Part shown: positions 28,254-38,093 of the stretch, piece by piece | How the letters are laid out: each line of letters starts with the position of its first letter | Numbering within the stretch: the stretch's first letter is position 1 | NCBI RefSeq assembly: GCF_001650715.1 | Contig: NZ_LWQT01000055.1 | Location: 186,001-250,000 of the forward strand | Direction of reading: 5' to 3' | DNA from: Paramagnetospirillum marisnigri | GTDB lineage: Bacteria > Pseudomonadota > Alphaproteobacteria > Rhodospirillales > Magnetospirillaceae | Length of the DNA stretch: 64,000 nucleotides | Made by a program: the position numbers and the translations under genes | The notes under the pieces: model-generated | The model's database searches: none | Told to the model about the DNA's origin: nothing | The model's input: the letters and a program-made list of their open reading frames with translations, nothing else

Positions 28254-29039
28254 GTCAAGATCCACCATGACCGGCACATGGTCCGAGGGCTGGGTCCAGG
28301 AACGGGCTTCGCGCGCCACCAGGGCCGAGCGCAGGCCGGGCACCAGGGCCGGAGTGACCCAGACATGGTCGAGACGACGGCCGCGGTCATTCCTTTGCCA
28401 ATCATTCGAGCGATAGCTCCACCAGGTGTAAAGCCGCTCGCTGGCGGGAACGAAATGCCGCACCGCGTCCACCAGTCCGGCCGAGGCCTGGAAATCGTTC
28501 AGCAGCTCCACCTCGATGGGGGTATGGCTGATCACCTTCAGCATCTGCTTGTGCGACCAGACATCACTCTCCAGCGGCGCCACGTTGAAGTCGCCGGCCA
28601 GGATGGCGCGGTCACCCGGCGTGAATGCCCCGGCTGCCCAAACCGCGAGCTCGCGCAGAAAGTCTAATTTATGGGCAAACTTGTCGTTGGCCTCGGGATC
28701 GGGGATATCGCCACCCGCCGGAATATAGAGGCAGTGGACCTGAACCCCGCCCTCGAGCCGCACCATCAGGTGGCGGCGGTCGTCACGGCCACAGCGCGAC
28801 AAGGGTTCTGCCACTTCGATAGGCCGCTTGGACAGCACGGCGACGCCGTTATAGCCCTTCATGCCGTGGAAGGCGACGTGGGGATAGCCCAGCGCCTGAC
28901 AATCGGCCAGGGGAAACAGCGGGTCGTCCACCTTGATCTCCTGCAGACAGATCACGTCGGGCGCCATCACCATCGCCACCTGGCGCAGCAGGTCGAAGCG
29001 AAGCCGGATGGAATTGATGTTCCAGGTGACGAGACGCAC
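28248..29039 (-). CDS. xthA: Exodeoxyribonuclease III
   Basis: AP endonuclease and 3'-5' exonuclease of base-excision repair; 263 aa, a standard length. Family motifs in order: TWNINSIRLR, ICLQEIKVDD (metal-binding Glu), YNGVAVLSK, ILAGDFNVAP, a region with YTWWSYR, RLDHVWVT and SDHVPVMVDL (catalytic His). The start is GTG 29039, directly before the conserved RLVTWN. Convergent with the response regulator. Confidence 0.95.
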   Translation of the reverse strand: MRLVTWNINSIRLRFDLLRQVAMVMAPDVICLQEIKVDDPLFPLADCQALGYPHVAFHGMKGYNGVAVLSKRPIEVAEPLSRCGRDDRRHLMVRLEGGVQVHCLYIPAGGDIPDPEANDKFAHKLDFLRELAVWAAGAFTPGDRAILAGDFNVAPLESDVWSHKQMLKVISHTPIEVELLNDFQASAGLVDAVRHFVPASERLYTWWSYRSNDWQRNDRGRRLDHVWVTPALVPGLRSALVAREARSWTQPSDHVPVMVDLDL

Positions 29040-29079
29040 GGGCGGGACCCCCTAGGATCATGGTGAAACCGACGAACCG

Positions 29080-29220
29080 ATGGCCTTGGCCATTGGCGAG
29101 AAGTTGCGGGCAAAGCCCGGCGCGCCCCATGGCGCGAAAGCCAAGCCCACGGAGGTGGGCGCCCGGCCCATAGGTCCGGGCGGCGTATGCGCCGCAGGAC
29201 GCTTGAAGGACAATTCTTAA
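29080..29220 (+). CDS. Possible 46-aa ORF in the xthA-glnK gap
   Basis: ATG 29080 to TAA 29220 encodes a basic 46-residue peptide ending GRLKDNS, followed 13 bases later by a strong hairpin. No good ribosome binding site. The DNA contains a run of short hairpins (GCCCAC/GTGGGC, GCCCGG/CCGGGC, GGCG/CGCC), so it may instead be a structured non-coding RNA or repeat. I do not recognise either form. Confidence 0.25.
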   Translation: MALAIGEKLRAKPGAPHGAKAKPTEVGARPIGPGGVCAAGRLKDNS

Positions 29221-29233
29221 GAAAGCACGAAAA

Positions 29234-29265
29234 GAGCGCCCGGTCAGGGGGGTAACCGGGCGCTC
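29234..29265. terminator. Strong hairpin, terminator-like on the minus strand
   Basis: A perfect 11-base stem GAGCGCCCGGT / ACCGGGCGCTC with a 10-base loop. On the minus strand it is followed by TTTTCGTGCTTTC, a fair U-tract; on the plus strand by TATTGG, a poor one. No annotated minus-strand gene lies upstream, so it either ends an unseen leftward transcript or belongs to the region's RNA structure. Confidence 0.55.
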
Positions 29266-29551
29266 TATTGGCTCCGTGAGGAGCGTGGGGCTGGCAGGGG
29301 AGACCGCCCCACCGGCAGGACCGTTGCAGTCCTCGCCGTCCTTGAAAGGATTTGGGGTGCGGCTGGACGGTTCACAGGCAAGTGATTCGCAATCCAGCCA
29401 TGCGCTTTACGCATGGCTGGTGGGGCAGCGCAGGAAACAGGCAATCCTGCTGCCTTCCAGCCCAGAATTCGGGCAGAACCTCGGGACGGGACTACCCTCA
29501 ACTGCTTGGCTTTCCGAGATTTTGCCGCGATTTCGCTGTTGGGCTCGATTC

Positions 29552-29552
<1 letters not shown>
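29266..29552. other. Gene-free stretch upstream of glnK with one strong hairpin
   Basis: No convincing ORF. A perfect 11-base stem CCAGCCATGCG / CGCATGGCTGG lies at about 29395-29421. On the minus strand, 29266-29460 ends at the terminator-like hairpin and could be a small RNA gene; there is no recognisable family motif. Confidence 0.3.
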
Positions 29553-30034
<482 letters not shown>

Positions 30035-30058
30035 ACCCTTTTCTTCGGTGCAAGCCCC

Positions 30059-30092
30059 AGCCCGGAAGACCAAAGCCTTGGTCTTCCGGGCT
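30059..30092 (+). terminator. Hairpin downstream of glnK
   Basis: A perfect 15-base stem beginning AGCCCGGAAGACCAA with a 4-base loop, 24 bases after the glnK stop. The following GTTGC is not a strong U-tract, so it may be a partial terminator or mRNA-stabilising stem. Confidence 0.6.
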
Positions 30093-30192
30093 GTTGCATG
30101 TCTGGTATCGGTCGATGAAAGAACAGTCCTGCCATCCCCACGACCACGGGGAGGTGGGATCTCTGTCTGGAATGCTGGTTTCAGGCCGGAAG

Positions 30193-30234
30193 CGTCATTC
30201 CAGGGCGGGATCCCTTGCTGCCGCTCGGGATGAC
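30193..30234. repeat. Short copy of the GTCATTCC ... GGGATGAC intergenic repeat
   Basis: Outer ends form a near-palindrome like that at 22232-22335, enclosing GGGCGGGATCCCTT. Probably the same dispersed family. Confidence 0.45.
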
Positions 30235-30428
30235 AGGACTATCGCGGCGCTTGAGACAGCTTCGGTCTCAGCAGCGGACATGCGCTCATTCCAATGAAAC
30301 TTCTGTGCCTATTAATTGCTCATAGCCCTCAAACGCTGATTAATTTTCGGTCACCTGTGTGCATCCTCCCCTTGACACCCTTGGGAAGCAACCGGCGGAC
30401 CCATGGGAATCCCTGAGAATTCCCCGGT

Positions 30429-30444
30429 TGGCACGGTTCTTGTT
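30429..30444 (+). promoter_or_regulatory. Sigma-54 promoter of amtB
   Basis: TGGCACG-GTTC-TTGTT at 30429-30444. The -24 GG and -12 G are 11 bases apart as required; the -24 element is a perfect consensus and the -12 has T for C. It lies 66 bases upstream of the amtB start, so transcription would begin at about 30456. Confidence 0.75.
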
Positions 30445-30510
30445 ACTGGAACGGCAAGCCGACCCCGATGGGTTGGTACGTCCTCTCGCTGAGCCGCTTC
30501 GGGGGTAAAT

Positions 30511-31872
30511 ATGAGCAATCGTTTGAAGTCCGTCCTTTCCAGCGTAAGCCCGGCGCTCGGCCTTGCGCTCGCCGCCACGGCGGCCTGGGCCGAGGAAGCC
30601 GCCGCGCCGGCCGCCGCCGCCGCCGCGCCCGCCGCCCCGCTGGTGGTCGATACCGGCATCACCGCCTGGATGCTCACCTCCACCGCCCTGGTGCTGTTGA
30701 TGACCATCCCCGGCCTCGCCCTGTTCTACGGCGGCATGGTTCGCAAGAAGAACCTTCTGGCCACCATGATGCAGAGCTTCGCCATCACCGCCCTGGTCAC
30801 CGTCTTGTGGATGGTCGCGGGCTACTCTCTCGCCTTCACCGGTGAGGGCGCCTTCGTCGGCGGCCTGGACCGCTTCCTGCTCAACGGGCTGGAAAAGGGC
30901 TCCATGGCGGTGCCGAACCCGGTTCCCGAAGTCGTCTTCATGATGTTCCAGATGACTTTCGCCATCATCACCCCGGCCCTGATCACCGGTGCCTTCGCCG
31001 ACCGCATGAAGTTCTCCTCCATGCTGGTGTTCATCACCTTGTGGCTGCTGGTGGTCTATGCCCCCATCTGCCATTGGGTCTGGATGCTGGACGAGAAGGG
31101 CGGCGCCGTCGGCTTCCTCGCCAAGATGGGCGTTCTGGACTTCGCTGGTGGCACCGTGGTGCACATCAATGCCGGCGTGGCCGGTCTGGTGGCCGCCATC
31201 GTGCTGGGCCCGCGCAAGGGCTATGGCACCGACAACATGGCTCCCCATAACCTGAGCCTGTCCATCATCGGCGCCTCGCTGCTGTGGGTTGGCTGGTTCG
31301 GCTTCAACGCCGGTTCCGCGGTCAATGCCGACGGCCGTGCGGGCATGGCCATGGCCGTGACCCAGATCGCCGCCGCCGCCGCCGCCCTGTCGTGGATGTT
31401 CGCCGAGTGGATGCTGCGCAAGAAGCCGTCGGCTCTCGGCATCATCTCCGGCGCCGTCGCCGGTCTGGTGGCCATCACCCCGGCCTCGGGCTTCGTCGAT
31501 CCCAAGGGCGCCCTGGTCATCGGCCTGGTGGCCGGCGTGATCTGCTACTGGGGCGCCACTGGCCTCAAGCACACCCTCAAGTATGACGACTCGCTGGACG
31601 CCTTCGGCGTGCACGGCGTGGGCGGCATCGTCGGCGCCATCCTGACCGGTGTCTTCGCGGTGGAAGCCATCGGCGGCACCGCCGGCATGCTGGAAGGCAA
31701 TGGCGGCCAGGTCATGACCCAGGTCTATGGCGTCCTGATCACCCTGGTCTATACCGGCGTCGTGTCCTTCATCCTGCTGAAGGCCATCGACATGGTCATG
31801 GGCCTGCGCGTCACCGCCGAGGAAGAGCGCGAGGGTCTCGACCTCGCCCTGCACGGCGAAACGGTCCACTGA
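30511..31872 (+). CDS. amtB: Ammonium transporter AmtB
   Basis: Trimeric ammonia/ammonium channel of the inner membrane; 453 aa. An N-terminal signal peptide (LGLALAATAAWAEEA) and an Ala/Pro linker precede eleven membrane segments. Diagnostic motifs: GLALFYGGMVRKKN, ICHWVWM, DFAGGTVVHINAGVAGLVAA (first pore His) and DAFGVHGVGGIVGAILTG (second pore His). A strong terminator follows. Expression should respond to nitrogen limitation through the sigma-54 promoter, with GlnK gating its activity. Confidence 0.96.
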   Translation: MSNRLKSVLSSVSPALGLALAATAAWAEEAAAPAAAAAAPAAPLVVDTGITAWMLTSTALVLLMTIPGLALFYGGMVRKKNLLATMMQSFAITALVTVLWMVAGYSLAFTGEGAFVGGLDRFLLNGLEKGSMAVPNPVPEVVFMMFQMTFAIITPALITGAFADRMKFSSMLVFITLWLLVVYAPICHWVWMLDEKGGAVGFLAKMGVLDFAGGTVVHINAGVAGLVAAIVLGPRKGYGTDNMAPHNLSLSIIGASLLWVGWFGFNAGSAVNADGRAGMAMAVTQIAAAAAALSWMFAEWMLRKKPSALGIISGAVAGLVAITPASGFVDPKGALVIGLVAGVICYWGATGLKHTLKYDDSLDAFGVHGVGGIVGAILTGVFAVEAIGGTAGMLEGNGGQVMTQVYGVLITLVYTGVVSFILLKAIDMVMGLRVTAEEEREGLDLALHGETVH

Positions 31873-31904
31873 TCCTCACCTCCCCGCCCAGCGGGGGACG
31901 GATG

Positions 31905-31939
31905 GGGGCGCCGGGGAAACCCGGCGCCCCTTTTCCTTT
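31905..31939 (+). terminator. Rho-independent terminator of amtB
   Basis: Perfect 11-base stem GGGGCGCCGGG / CCCGGCGCCCC with a GAAA loop, followed by TTTTCCTTT. It lies 32 bases after the amtB stop. Confidence 0.9.
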
Positions 31940-32021
31940 CAACTTCACCCTGGGGCCGGACCGGGGAATGGAGTAAAAGGTCAGGGGTCCCGATCCGCAT
32001 CACGAGCCACCGCCCAAAGAC

Positions 32022-33224
32022 ATGATCATCCGTCCCGGCCTCGACGCCCGCCTCGATACCCTGCCAGACTATCCCTTCGCCCGGCTGGCCAAGCTGCTGG
32101 GAGCGCCGCCCAACGACGAGTCCATCGTCATGTCCATCGGCGAACCCCAGCACACCCCACCCGCCATGGTGGCCGAGATCATCGCCGCCAATGCGAGCCT
32201 GTGGGGCAAGTATCCGCCCGCCAATGGCCCGTTGGAGCTGCGCCGGGCCGTCACCGACTGGGCCAAGTCCCGCTACGGCCTGCCCGATGGCCTGATCGAC
32301 CCCGAGACCGCCGTATTGCCCGCCGCCGGTACCCGCGAGGCCCTCTACCTGATTGCCCAGGCGGTCTGCGGCGACCGCGAGGGTGGACGGCCATTGGTGC
32401 TGCTGCCCAACCCCTTCTATCAGGTCTATGCCGGGGCCGCCGTCATGGCCGGGGCCGAGCCGGTCTTCGTGCCCGGAGCGGATGGCCCCACCAGCCAGCC
32501 CGATTTTTCCACCCTGCCCCCCGAGCTGCTGGACCGGGTCGCCCTGGCCTATCTTTGCACCCCGGCCAATCCCCAGGGCAGCGTCGCCGATCTCGGCCTG
32601 TTGGACCGCCAGGTCGCCACCGCCCGGCGCCACGGTTTCGTGCTCGCCTCCGACGAATGCTATTCCGAGATCTGGGACAAGTCCCCGCCCCCCGGCGTTC
32701 TGGAGGCCTGTGCCCGCGCCGGACAGGGTCTCGCCAATGTCCTGGTGTTCAATTCGCTGTCGAAACGGTCCAGCGTGCCCGGCCTGCGCTCCGGCGTGGT
32801 GATCGGCGATGAAGGCGTGATCAAGGCGTTTTCCCGCCTGCGCTCCTATGGCGGTGCCGCCACGCCGCTGCCCATCGCCGCCGCCGCCGCCGCCCTGTGG
32901 CGCGACGAGGCCCATGTGGTCGCCAGCCGCGACCTCTATCGTGCCAAGCTGGACATCGCCCAGCGCATATTCGGGACCCGCTTCGGCTTCCGCCGCCCGG
33001 AAGGTGGCTTCTTCCTATGGCTGGAGGTCGGCAACGGCGAGGAAGCCGCTATCCGGCTGTGGCGCGAGGCCAATATCCGGGTATTGCCCGGCGCCTATCT
33101 GGCGGCCGAGGACAGCGAGGACGGCAATCCGGGAAGCCGCTTCATCCGCGTCGCCCTGGTCCACGACCTTGCCACCACCGAAACGGCCTTGGGCCGGATC
33201 GCCGCGATCCTGGGAGGCGCGTAG
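32022..33224 (+). CDS. dapC: N-succinyldiaminopimelate aminotransferase-like class I aminotransferase
   Basis: 400-aa fold-type I PLP enzyme. The PLP lysine is in NSLSKRSSVPGLRSG; PNPFYQVYAGAA and CTPANPQGS are cofactor-binding motifs. The N-terminus, with DYPFARLAKLL and SIGEPQHTPP, is characteristic of alphaproteobacterial DapC, which aminates N-succinyl-2-amino-6-ketopimelate in lysine and peptidoglycan synthesis. A generic aspartate aminotransferase is the alternative. It precedes ftsK by 6 bases and probably shares its transcript. Confidence 0.83.
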   Translation: MIIRPGLDARLDTLPDYPFARLAKLLGAPPNDESIVMSIGEPQHTPPAMVAEIIAANASLWGKYPPANGPLELRRAVTDWAKSRYGLPDGLIDPETAVLPAAGTREALYLIAQAVCGDREGGRPLVLLPNPFYQVYAGAAVMAGAEPVFVPGADGPTSQPDFSTLPPELLDRVALAYLCTPANPQGSVADLGLLDRQVATARRHGFVLASDECYSEIWDKSPPPGVLEACARAGQGLANVLVFNSLSKRSSVPGLRSGVVIGDEGVIKAFSRLRSYGGAATPLPIAAAAAALWRDEAHVVASRDLYRAKLDIAQRIFGTRFGFRRPEGGFFLWLEVGNGEEAAIRLWREANIRVLPGAYLAAEDSEDGNPGSRFIRVALVHDLATTETALGRIAAILGGA

Positions 33225-33230
33225 CACCCC

Positions 33231-35654
33231 ATGGCGGCTCCGTCGCGCAAGACTCGGATGAATAGCGGTTTCCTGCCCCGCGGAACCCTTGAGTTCCTGC
33301 GCAGGCGGTTGATCCAGACCGGTGGGGTGGTGCTTCTCGGTATTGGCGCGGCGGCAACACTGGCGCTTGGCACCGCCGATCCTCATGACCCCAGCTTCAA
33401 CACCGCCGCCGATGGCCCGGTGGCCAACGCCCTGGGCCTGCCCGGTGCCTATCTGGCCGACTTCCTGTTCCAGGCGGTGGGCGGCGGCGGCGGGCTGCCG
33501 GTCCTGACGGCGATGGTCTGGGGCTTGGCGCTGATGATCCGGGCCAGTCTGCCCGGCCTGTGGCCCTGGCGCCTCGCGGTATTGCCGCCCGCCATGGTGC
33601 TGTGGGGCATGGCGCTGGCCGGGCTGCCCCTGCCCGATCTCGCCGCCCTGCCCGCCGGACCCGGCGGCGCCCTGGGCCGCCTGATCATGGACGGGCTCGC
33701 CCTGGCGCTGCCGCCGGAAATCACCTGGATCGCCGGGCCGGGCGCCTTGGTGCTGGCCGTAGCCGCCACGGTCTTCGTGCTGGGCCTGAGCGGCGGTGAA
33801 TGGGCCGGGCTGGGCCGTCGCTCGGCGGACTGGGCCGCCGCCACCCTGGACGCCGCCTCGTCCCTGCGCCCCTCTTCCCTGTCCCGTGACAGCGCCTTCG
33901 ACGACCATCCGCCGGATATTCGCCGCGTCGACCCGGTCCTGCGCCGCACTCCGGTGGAGCCAAGCCTGACGCACGGACAGGACCAGGACGATGACGACGA
34001 AGAGGACGTCTTCACCCCGCCGCCGCTGCTGCCTGAAGATCCCGTTCCACCCCAGGGGTCCCTGGTCCAGCCCAAGCGCCCCCCGGCGACACCGGGAAAG
34101 CGCGAGCGCGCCGCCCGCCAGGGCACCCTGGACCTCGGCCCCCAGCCCGGTCAGGGATACCAATTGCCGCCGCTGGCGCTGCTGGCACCCACGCCCGAAC
34201 AGGGCGGCATCCGTCTCAATCAGGATGCCCTGGCGCAGAACGCCAAGATGCTGGAATCGGTGCTGGAGGATTTCGGGGTCAACGGCAAGGTCCTGAAGGT
34301 GCGGCCCGGCCCGGTGGTGACGCTCTACGAGCTGGAACCGGCGCCCGGCACCAAGACCAGCCGGGTCATTGGCCTGGCCGACGACATCGCCCGGTCCATG
34401 AGCGCGCTGTCGGTGCGCATCGCCACCATTCCCGGCCGCTCGGTCATCGGCATCGAGCTGCCCAATTCGCGGCGCGAGACCGTTTACCTGCGCGAGCTGC
34501 TGGCCGCCGAGCAGTTCGAGAAGGCCCCGGCCAAGCTGACCCTGGTACTGGGCAAGGATATCGGCGGCGGGCCGGTGATGGTCGATCTTGCCCGCATGCC
34601 GCATCTGCTGATCGCGGGCACCACCGGCTCGGGCAAGTCGGTGGCCATCAACACCATGATCCTGTCGCTGCTCTACCGCCTGACCCCGGAAGAGTGCCGC
34701 ATCATCATGATCGACCCCAAGATGCTGGAACTGTCGGTCTATGACGGCATTCCCCATCTGCTGGCCCCGGTGGTGACCGAGCCGGGCAAGGCGGTGGTCG
34801 CCCTGAAATGGGCGGTGCGCGAGATGGAAGACCGCTATCGCGCCATGAGCCAGCTCGGCGTGCGCAATATCGCGGGCTATAACCAGCGCCTGCTGGAGGC
34901 GCGCGGCCGCGGCGAGGTCCTGACCCGGACGGTGCAGACCGGTTTCGATCCCGATACCGGCAAGCCGCTCTACGAGGACCAGACCCTGGCGCTGGAGCCC
35001 CTGCCCTTCATCGTGGTCATCGTCGACGAGATGGCCGACCTGATGCTGGTGGCGGGCAAGGACATCGAGGCCGCCGTGCAGCGGCTGGCCCAGATGGCCC
35101 GCGCCGCCGGCATCCATATCCTGATGGCGACCCAACGCCCCTCGGTGGATGTGATCACCGGCACCATCAAGGCCAATTTCCCCACCCGCATCTCGTTCCA
35201 GGTCACCAGCAAGATCGATTCCCGCACCATCCTGGGCGAGCAGGGCGCCGAGCAGCTGCTGGGCCAGGGCGACATGCTCTACATGGCCGCCGGTGGCCGC
35301 ATCACCCGCGTTCACGGCCCCTTCGTCTCCGACGAGGAGGTGGAGAAGGTGGTGGAGCATCTGCGCGGCCAGGGCGAACCCTCCTATGTGGAGGCGGTCA
35401 CCGAGGAAGAGGGCGGCGAGTTCGGCCAGCCCGGCTCGGATAGCGGTGGTTCCGGCGACGATCTCTACGACCAGGCGGTGGCGCTGGTGCTGCGGGAAGG
35501 CAAGGCCTCCACCAGTTTCGTGCAACGCCACCTCCAGATCGGGTATAACCGCGCCGCCAGGATGGTGGAGCGCATGGAGTCCGAAGGTGTGGTGGGCAAG
35601 CCCAACCATGTGGGCAAACGCGAGGTTCTGGGCCGCACCGGCGCGGAGTATTGA
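33231..35654 (+). CDS. ftsK: DNA translocase FtsK
   Basis: Septum-anchored motor that pumps DNA towards dif and activates XerCD. 807 aa. The N-terminal ~190 residues contain four hydrophobic segments; a Pro/acidic linker follows ([16 protein letters not shown]). The motor has P-loop GTTGSGKS (463-470), [24 protein letters not shown] (Walker B) and [27 protein letters not shown]. The C-terminal gamma winged helix ([27 protein letters not shown]) reads KOPS-like polarity signals. ATG 33231 is used; ATG 33258 is possible. Confidence 0.96.
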   Translation: MAAPSRKTRMNSGFLPRGTLEFLRRRLIQTGGVVLLGIGAAATLALGTADPHDPSFNTAADGPVANALGLPGAYLADFLFQAVGGGGGLPVLTAMVWGLALMIRASLPGLWPWRLAVLPPAMVLWGMALAGLPLPDLAALPAGPGGALGRLIMDGLALALPPEITWIAGPGALVLAVAATVFVLGLSGGEWAGLGRRSADWAAATLDAASSLRPSSLSRDSAFDDHPPDIRRVDPVLRRTPVEPSLTHGQDQDDDDEEDVFTPPPLLPEDPVPPQGSLVQPKRPPATPGKRERAARQGTLDLGPQPGQGYQLPPLALLAPTPEQGGIRLNQDALAQNAKMLESVLEDFGVNGKVLKVRPGPVVTLYELEPAPGTKTSRVIGLADDIARSMSALSVRIATIPGRSVIGIELPNSRRETVYLRELLAAEQFEKAPAKLTLVLGKDIGGGPVMVDLARMPHLLIAGTTGSGKSVAINTMILSLLYRLTPEECRIIMIDPKMLELSVYDGIPHLLAPVVTEPGKAVVALKWAVREMEDRYRAMSQLGVRNIAGYNQRLLEARGRGEVLTRTVQTGFDPDTGKPLYEDQTLALEPLPFIVVIVDEMADLMLVAGKDIEAAVQRLAQMARAAGIHILMATQRPSVDVITGTIKANFPTRISFQVTSKIDSRTILGEQGAEQLLGQGDMLYMAAGGRITRVHGPFVSDEEVEKVVEHLRGQGEPSYVEAVTEEEGGEFGQPGSDSGGSGDDLYDQAVALVLREGKASTSFVQRHLQIGYNRAARMVERMESEGVVGKPNHVGKREVLGRTGAEY

Positions 35655-35662
35655 GGTCTCAA

Positions 35663-35734
35663 CACCAAGACACCAAGTCACCAAGATGGCTCACCCTTAT
35701 TCCGTCACAATCTTGGTGTCTTAGTGCCTTGGTG
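35663..35734. repeat. Palindromic CACCAAGACACCAAG element between ftsK and lolA
   Basis: 24 bases at 35663-35686 pair with 35711-35734 with three mismatches, enclosing 24 bases. The arms consist of iterated CACCAAG units. It could fold as a long hairpin in RNA after the ftsK stop and serve as a terminator-like or REP-type element. Confidence 0.6.
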
Positions 35735-35758
35735 GTTCATGAATGGAAATCCGAGGCG

Positions 35759-36400
35759 ATGCGATATTTAAAAATCCTGGCGATCCTGTCCCTTGCCCTT
35801 TGGGCCAACCTCGCCCAGGCGGCCGAGCCCAAGCGCGCCGCCCTGTCCGACGCCGAGCGGGCCGAGGTGGAGCGGGCCGAGGCCTATCTCAATTCCATCA
35901 CCACGCTCAAGGCCCGCTTTCTCCAGGTCTCGCCCAACGGCGCCTCGGTGGAAGGCGACGCCTATCTGTCGCGCCCCGGCCGGTTGCGGCTGCAATACGA
36001 TCCGCCCAGCCCGCTGCTGGTGGTGGCCGATGGCAGTTTCCTCATCGTCCATGACCAGCAATTGGGCGAACCCAGCTGGATTCCGCTCAATTCAACCCCG
36101 GCGGGCATCCTGGTGCGGCCCAATGTCCGGCTGAACGGCGCCGATGTGGCGGTGACCCGGGTGGTGCGCCAACCCGGGGTGGTGCGGGTCTCGATGGTGG
36201 AAGCCAGCGAACCGGCGGCGGGCGAGATCACCCTGGTGTTCTCGGACCGGCCGTTCATGCTGCGCCAATGGCAGGTCAAGGATGCCCAGAACCAGGTCAC
36301 CACCGTGTCGCTGTTCGAGGCGCAAAGCGGCCTGACCCTTGATCCCAAGCTGTTCGAGTTCCGAGACCCCAAATTCACCAAGCCCAAGCTGAATCTCTAG
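35759..36400 (+). CDS. lolA: Outer-membrane lipoprotein carrier protein LolA
   Basis: Periplasmic chaperone carrying lipoproteins from LolCDE to the outer membrane. 213 aa with a clear signal peptide (YLKILAILSLALWANLAQAAEP, cleavage after QA-A). The mature part has the LolA pattern: LNSITTLKARFLQ, GDAYLSRPGRLRLQYDPPSP and LRQWQVKDAQNQVTTVSL. ATG 35759 is chosen because it begins the signal peptide; the open frame upstream overlaps the palindromic repeat. The order ftsK-lolA is conserved in many proteobacteria. Confidence 0.93.
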   Translation: MRYLKILAILSLALWANLAQAAEPKRAALSDAERAEVERAEAYLNSITTLKARFLQVSPNGASVEGDAYLSRPGRLRLQYDPPSPLLVVADGSFLIVHDQQLGEPSWIPLNSTPAGILVRPNVRLNGADVAVTRVVRQPGVVRVSMVEASEPAAGEITLVFSDRPFMLRQWQVKDAQNQVTTVSLFEAQSGLTLDPKLFEFRDPKFTKPKLNL

Positions 36401-36402
36401 CC

Positions 36403-37620
36403 ATGGCGGAAGCGCTGTCCTTCGACGTCCTGATCATCGGCGGCGGGCCGGTGGGTGGATTGCTCGCCACGGTGCTGGCCCAGGCCGGGGTGACGGTGGC
36501 GGTGGTGGAAGCCGCGTCGCCCGAGGCGCTGGCCCGGCCCGATTCCGACGCCCGCGCCATCGCCGTGGCTTATTCCGCCCAGAAGCTGATCCGGGCCAGC
36601 GGCGCCTGGGAGCAGATGGCCCCCGAGGCCGGAGCCATCTTGGAAATCCGCGTCACCGACGCTGGCTCGCCGCTCTGCTTGCATTACGACCACCAGGATA
36701 TCGGGGACGAACCCTTGGGTTGGATCGTGCCCAATCCCGCCATCCGTCGCGCCGTCACCGCCCGATTGGTCGCCGCCCCCGCCGCGCGGCTGTTCGCGCC
36801 CACCCGCCTCAAACGGCTGGAACGCCTGGCCGGTCGGGTGGAGGCCGAGTTGGAGGACGGCCGTATTTTGCGCGCCTCGCTGGTGGTGGGCGCCGACGGC
36901 CGGGGCTCCAAGACCCGCCAGGCCGCCGGTCTGGGCCTGGTCCGGCGCGATTACCGGGTTTCGGGGATCGTCTGCACCATCGAGCATGCCGAGCGCCATC
37001 ACGGCATCGCCCATGAGCGGTTCCTGCCCGGGGGCCCCTTCGCCATCCTGCCCCTGGCGGGCCAGTGTAGCGGCATCGTCTGGACCGAGGCCAATGCCGT
37101 CGCCGCCGCCATCTGCGGCCAGGACGACGACGCCTTTCGCGCCGAGCTGGCGGCCAAGATCGGCGGATTCCTTGGGGATATCACTCTGGTCGGCCCCCGC
37201 TTCCACCATCCGCTGACGCTTCAGTTCGTCAACGAAATGATCTCCCACCGCCTCGCTTTGGTGGGCGACGCCGCCCATGGCATGCATCCCATCGCGGGCC
37301 AGGGCATGAATATGGGCATCCGCGACGTCGCCGCCCTGGCCGAGGTCATCGTCGATGCCCGCCGCCTGGGCCTCGACCCCGGCACCCCCCAGGTGCTGGA
37401 GCGTTACCAGCGCTGGCGCCGCTTCGACAATCTGCTGATGCTGGGCCTGACCGACGGGCTCGACCGGCTGTTCTCCAACGGCATCGAGCCGTTGCGCCTC
37501 GCCCGCCGTCTTGGCTTGGCCACCGTCGACCGCCTGGATCACACCAAGCGCTTCTTCATGCGCCATGCCATGGGAGTGGTGGGCGACCTGCCCCGCCTGC
37601 TCAAGGGCGAACGGCTTTAG
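36403..37620 (+). CDS. UbiH/UbiF-family FAD-dependent ring hydroxylase
   Basis: 405 aa. Flavoprotein monooxygenase with the dinucleotide motif LIIGGGPVGGLLATVLAQ, the second FAD motif VVGADGRGSKTR and the C-terminal LVGDAAHGMHPIAGQGMNMGIRD. It should hydroxylate the ubiquinone ring (C5, C6 or C1); which position cannot be told, since alphaproteobacteria use UbiL/UbiM/UbiH variants. It begins 2 bases after lolA and overlaps ybaK convergently by 4 bases. Confidence 0.87.
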   Translation: MAEALSFDVLIIGGGPVGGLLATVLAQAGVTVAVVEAASPEALARPDSDARAIAVAYSAQKLIRASGAWEQMAPEAGAILEIRVTDAGSPLCLHYDHQDIGDEPLGWIVPNPAIRRAVTARLVAAPAARLFAPTRLKRLERLAGRVEAELEDGRILRASLVVGADGRGSKTRQAAGLGLVRRDYRVSGIVCTIEHAERHHGIAHERFLPGGPFAILPLAGQCSGIVWTEANAVAAAICGQDDDAFRAELAAKIGGFLGDITLVGPRFHHPLTLQFVNEMISHRLALVGDAAHGMHPIAGQGMNMGIRDVAALAEVIVDARRLGLDPGTPQVLERYQRWRRFDNLLMLGLTDGLDRLFSNGIEPLRLARRLGLATVDRLDHTKRFFMRHAMGVVGDLPRLLKGERL

Positions 37621-38090
37621 CCGAGGATATCCGCCGCCTTGGCCTTCAGGGCGGCCAGGAAGTCCTTGGGATCGCCTTCCACCTGCAAGCCCCGCTGGCC
37701 GCCATTGAGGAACACCCGGGGATGGTCCAGGGCGGTGATCTCCATCACCGTGGGCACCGCCTTCTTCTGGCCGAAGGGAGAAATGCCGCCCACCACATAG
37801 CCGGTCAGGCGCTCGGCATCGGCCGGCTTCATCATCTGGGCCGATTTTCCCCCCACCGCCGCCGCCAGCTTCTTCATGGAGACCTCGCGATCCGACGGCA
37901 GCACGGCACAGACCGGCTTGGAATCCACCAGGGTCATCAAGGTCTTCAGCACGATGGCGGCCGAGACCCCCAGTCCCTCGGCCGCCTGCATCCCCACCTT
38001 CTCGGCATTGGGGTCATAGTCGTAGCTGTGGACGGCATAGGCCAGCCTGGCCTTGTCCAGGGCCTGGGTGGCGCGGGTGGTCCGCGACAT
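37617..38090 (-). CDS. ybaK: Cys-tRNA(Pro) deacylase YbaK/EbsC
   Basis: 157-aa trans-editing enzyme removing cysteine misloaded on tRNA-Pro. The family Lys is in VLKTLM; VVGGISPFGQKKAVPTVMEI is the characteristic substrate loop. Last gene of a minus-strand run beginning with ybbN at 40319. Confidence 0.9.
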   Translation of the reverse strand: MSRTTRATQALDKARLAYAVHSYDYDPNAEKVGMQAAEGLGVSAAIVLKTLMTLVDSKPVCAVLPSDREVSMKKLAAAVGGKSAQMMKPADAERLTGYVVGGISPFGQKKAVPTVMEITALDHPRVFLNGGQRGLQVEGDPKDFLAALKAKAADILG

Positions 38091-38093
38091 GGC

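Larger units (their letters stand above)
30035..30510. other. glnK-amtB intergenic region
   Basis: 476 bases without a gene. From left to right: the hairpin at 30059-30092, a GTCATTCC ... GGGATGAC repeat, an AT-richer stretch near 30300-30345, and the sigma-54 promoter at 30429. No ORF of note. Confidence 0.6.

Noticed and set aside
29266-29460. 6S RNA, SRP RNA or RNase P RNA upstream of glnK
   Set aside because: I compared the hairpins with the conserved motifs of these RNAs and found none; only an unnamed small RNA remains possible.
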